Shown here piece by piece: positions 61,957 through 64,000 of a stretch of 64,000 nucleotides of DNA. The notes beneath the pieces are model-generated. The model was not told the DNA's origin, searched no databases, and saw only the letters and a program-made list of their open reading frames with translations. Location of the stretch: the NCBI RefSeq assembly GCF_014653115.1, contig NZ_BNAD01000004.1, forward strand, positions 62,001 to 126,000. Direction: 5' to 3'. Position numbers and translations under genes: made by a program. Source of the stretch: Nocardioides flavus (ex Wang et al. 2016). Lineage in GTDB: Bacteria; Actinomycetota; Actinomycetes; Propionibacteriales; Nocardioidaceae. How positions within the stretch are numbered: position 1 is the first letter of the stretch; the number at the start of each line of letters is the position of its first letter.

Positions 61957-63021
61957 GTGACGACCTGGGACCCCGCCGCCTTCCGTGACCAGGTCCAGGA
62001 GGTGCTCGACGCGTTCCTCGACGACCGCGAGGCTGAGCTGGCCCCGCTCGGTCCCGACGCCGGCCGGCTGCTGGCGGAGGCGCGTACGGCGGTGCGTGGG
62101 GGCAAGCGGTTCCGTGCGGCGTTCTGCCACTGGGGGCACCGTGCGATCCGGCCCGACGTCGAGGACGAGCTGGCCCTCGCCCGGGCCTGTGCCGCGCTCG
62201 AGGTGCTGCACGCGAGCGCGCTGGTCCACGACGACTACATGGACGCCTCCGACACCCGGCGCGGGCGCCCCGCGACGCACCGCGCGTTCGCGGCCGAGCA
62301 CCGCGCCGCCGGGTGGCGCGGCGACCCGGAGCAGTACGGCGCCGCCGCAGCGATCCTGCTGGGCGACCTGCTGCTGGGGTGGGCCGAGGACATGCTGCGG
62401 CGCAGCGGCTTCGCCGCCGCCGACGTCGCCTCCGGCCTCGCGCTCTTCGAGCAGTGCCGCAACGAGGTCATCGCTGGCCAGTTCCTCGACGTGTCGGTGC
62501 AGGCGCGTGGGCGGGCCGACGTCGACACCGCGATGACGGTGCTGCGCTACAAGTCCGCCAAGTACTCCATCGAGCGGCCGCTGCACATCGGAGCCGGGCT
62601 GGCGGGCGCGACCGACGAGCAGATCGAGCAGCTGACCCGGTTCGGGCTGCCGCTCGGCGAGGCCTTCCAGCTGCGCGACGACCTGCTGGGCGTCTTCGGC
62701 GACCCGGCCGAGACCGGGAAGCCGGCCGGCGACGACCTCGTCGAGGGCAAGCGCACCGTCCTGGTCGCCCTCGCCCTCGACGCCGCCCCGCGGTCGGCGG
62801 CCGAGCGCCTCGACGCCGCACTGGGTTCACCGCTCTCGGCTGCCGACGTCGACGAGCTGCGCGGGATCATCGACGACGCCGGCGCCCGGGCGCAGGTCGA
62901 GGCCGTGATCGGCCAGCTCGCCGACCACGCCGTCGAGTCGCTGCGTGCGGCCGACGTCGACGACCACGCCCGCGAGGTGCTGATCGAGCTCGCGGCCGCG
63001 GCGACCCAGCGCACGGTCTGA
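61957..63021 (+). CDS. Polyprenyl diphosphate synthase (GGPP-synthase type)
   Basis: 354 aa trans-prenyltransferase. First aspartate motif ALVHDDYMDASDTRRGRP (about residue 92), second EAFQLRDDLLGVFGD (about residue 240), plus GGKRFRAAFCHWG at the N-terminus and YKSAKYSIERPL in the middle. The DDxxMD form is typical of actinobacterial IdsA/GrcC enzymes that make C20 or similar chains. The neighbour order (metF, this gene, an Rv2175c-like gene) resembles the idsA2 region of M. tuberculosis. Confidence 0.92.
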   Translation: MTTWDPAAFRDQVQEVLDAFLDDREAELAPLGPDAGRLLAEARTAVRGGKRFRAAFCHWGHRAIRPDVEDELALARACAALEVLHASALVHDDYMDASDTRRGRPATHRAFAAEHRAAGWRGDPEQYGAAAAILLGDLLLGWAEDMLRRSGFAAADVASGLALFEQCRNEVIAGQFLDVSVQARGRADVDTAMTVLRYKSAKYSIERPLHIGAGLAGATDEQIEQLTRFGLPLGEAFQLRDDLLGVFGDPAETGKPAGDDLVEGKRTVLVALALDAAPRSAAERLDAALGSPLSAADVDELRGIIDDAGARAQVEAVIGQLADHAVESLRAADVDDHAREVLIELAAAATQRTV

Positions 63022-63186
63022 GCCCCTGCTGTCGCCGGCGGCGCGGTAGTCCAGTGAGCTCCTGCTGCCGGCGGCTCGGTAGTCCAGTGAGCTCCTGCTG
63101 CACCGGGGCTCCCGGCACGACAGGACGCCACTGGACTACGCCCCCAGCTGCCGGGAGGTCGTGGGCGTACGGCGGCCGGGCGGACG
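63022..63186. repeat. 33-bp direct repeat with an inverted third copy of its core
   Basis: The core GTAGTCCAGTG occurs at 63046-63056 and 63079-63089 in direct orientation, 33 bp apart, within longer similar units (CCTGCTG...GAGCT). It recurs inverted at 63129-63139. The copies can pair to form a stem-loop between the convergent polyprenyl synthase and barstar genes. No gene is seen in this stretch. Confidence 0.75.
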
Positions 63187-63621
63187 TCAGTCCAGGCTGG
63201 TGACGCCCGGCAACGGAGGGCCGTCGCCGCGCAGCAGCACCGAGAACGGCACCCCGCGGTCGGCGTTGACTCGCGAGCCGAGCACGGTCAGGGCGATGTC
63301 GAACGCCTTCTCGTCAGCGCGCGCCAGCGTCGCCCAGCCGTCCCAGAGCAGCACCACGCCGTCGCGTCCCGTGCCGATGTCGTGCAGGTTGTCCGCGAGC
63401 TCGTCGAAGCCGTGACCGTAGGAGTCGGGCAGGTCCAGTGCCTTGCCGACGGCGGAGAGGAACGCTGCCTTGCTGTCCGCGACGGTCCAGCCGTCGACGT
63501 GGCCGAACCCCCAGCCGGCGTGCTCGACGGTGTGGCGCACGTCGTCGACGTCGAACGCGCCGTGCCACAGGTGGATGCCGGGTGGTTGGTGCCCGGCGAG
63601 GACGGCGGCGAGTCCGCTCAC
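63187..63621 (-). CDS. Barstar family protein (barnase-inhibitor fold)
   Basis: 144 aa. HLWHGAFDVDDVRHTVEHAG and GWTVADSKAAFLSAVGKALDLPD followed by GHGFDELADNLHDIGT fit barstar: acidic helix two and the DxLxDxL-like segment that fills the RNase active site. No barnase-like gene is seen nearby, so it is an orphan here. GTG at 63621 with GGAGG 5 nt upstream. Confidence 0.82.
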   Translation of the reverse strand: MSGLAAVLAGHQPPGIHLWHGAFDVDDVRHTVEHAGWGFGHVDGWTVADSKAAFLSAVGKALDLPDSYGHGFDELADNLHDIGTGRDGVVLLWDGWATLARADEKAFDIALTVLGSRVNADRGVPFSVLLRGDGPPLPGVTSLD

Positions 63622-63697
63622 GGCTACCTCCAGAGGTGTGGCAAGGACCGACGTCTCGACCTTGCTCCCGGGCGGCCGGCGGGTCAAGGGCCGTTGG

Positions 63698-64000
63698 TCA
63701 GTACTCCAGCACCTGGGCGCGCCGCTTGACCTCGCTGCCGCGGTTCTCGCGCAGCGCGTCGATCGGACGCCCCGGGAGGTCGTCGTCGGTGAACAGCCAG
63801 GCGATGCACTCGCGGTCGTCGAAGCGGTGGTCGTGCAGCAGCGTGAGCAGGCCGGGGAGGCCCTTGACCACGAGCCCGTCCTGGATGAAGTCGGCCGGGA
63901 CCTTGGGTCCCGCGCCCGGCACGGGGACCGCGGCCGCGAGCTCGTGGTCACGGATCATCGTGCGGACCTTGGCCGGCGTGACGCCGAGCCTCTCGGCGAC
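63698..64000 (-). CDS. Rv2175c-like DNA-binding protein (5-prime end outside window)
   Basis: Partial, at least 100 aa. The frame stays open to the window edge. The first visible residues VAERLGVTPAKVRTMIRDHE form a helix-turn-helix (63941-64000). The C-terminal Rv2175c domain follows with VVKGLPGLLTLLHDHRFDDR and ECIAWLFTDDDLPGRPIDAL. In M. tuberculosis the homologue is a substrate of the Ser/Thr kinase PknL. The start lies beyond base 64000. Confidence 0.85.
   Translation of the reverse strand, partial: VAERLGVTPAKVRTMIRDHELAAAVPVPGAGPKVPADFIQDGLVVKGLPGLLTLLHDHRFDDRECIAWLFTDDDLPGRPIDALRENRGSEVKRRAQVLEY

Overview
The window is high-GC DNA from an actinobacterium, most likely of the Nocardioides/Nocardioidaceae type. 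The grounds are an actinobacterial division and cell-wall (dcw) cluster that includes wag31, sepF and a histone-H1-like DksA protein, priA in place of hisA, actinobacterium-typical families (DUF3040, DUF3352, DUF6504, SAV_6107 HEPN, DUF222/HNH), many GTG starts, and at least 13 genes that look leaderless (a TANNNT -10 box 6-7 nt before the start codon). No tRNA, rRNA, CRISPR array, phage or insertion sequence was seen.

Layout. 92-2627: a polar amino-acid ABC transporter directly behind hisF. 2655-4171: priA-hisF. 4315-13945: a block that separates priA-hisF from the other his genes. It holds a small P-loop kinase, a DUF222/HNH protein with REP-like repeats and a LexA-like box, an SRPBCC protein, an HHE protein, a response regulator with kinase HK1, a secreted alpha/beta hydrolase, a TRAP-type lipoprotein and a second kinase, HK2. 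13977-17651: hisD-hisC-hisB-hisH. 17731-21272: LON-domain protein, YbaK deacylase, DUF3352 protein and a membrane protein. 21269-24844: dnaE. 25027-29563: DUF2332, DUF6886, a GNAT-chorismate mutase fusion, rluD-like, lspA and an H1-like/DksA protein. 29745-48845: the dcw cluster, transcribed leftward from mraZ to wag31, mostly with 4-bp stop/start overlaps. 49200-53813: a divergent moxR-DUF58-transglutaminase operon. 53962-57230: a leftward DUF6504-HEPN-methyltransferase-dinB-DUF3040 set headed by a perfect LexA box. 57413-64000: small membrane proteins, a second YbaK-like protein, an FAD oxidoreductase, a SIMPL protein, metF, a polyprenyl diphosphate synthase, a barstar-like protein and an Rv2175c-like regulator cut by the window edge. 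The metF / polyprenyl synthase / Rv2175c order resembles Mycobacterium tuberculosis Rv2172c-Rv2175c.

How the genes work together. The dcw genes make peptidoglycan precursors (murC-F, mraY, murG), place the septum (ftsZ, sepF, wag31) and polymerise septal wall (ftsW, ftsI, ftsQ, ftsL). MraZ probably represses the cluster through four 10-bp GTGG repeats that overlap its promoter. A similar two-repeat site lies before moxR.

The most unusual observation is in the block between the his gene groups. Two NarL-type sensor kinases 2.5 kb apart have complementary defects. HK1 keeps the phosphoacceptor histidine but has lost the ATP-binding boxes. HK2 has lost the histidine but keeps the ATP-binding boxes. 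An intact response regulator follows HK1, and an orphan TRAP-type binding lipoprotein and a secreted hydrolase sit between them. A kinase split over two membrane proteins that works by trans-phosphorylation is a testable inference.
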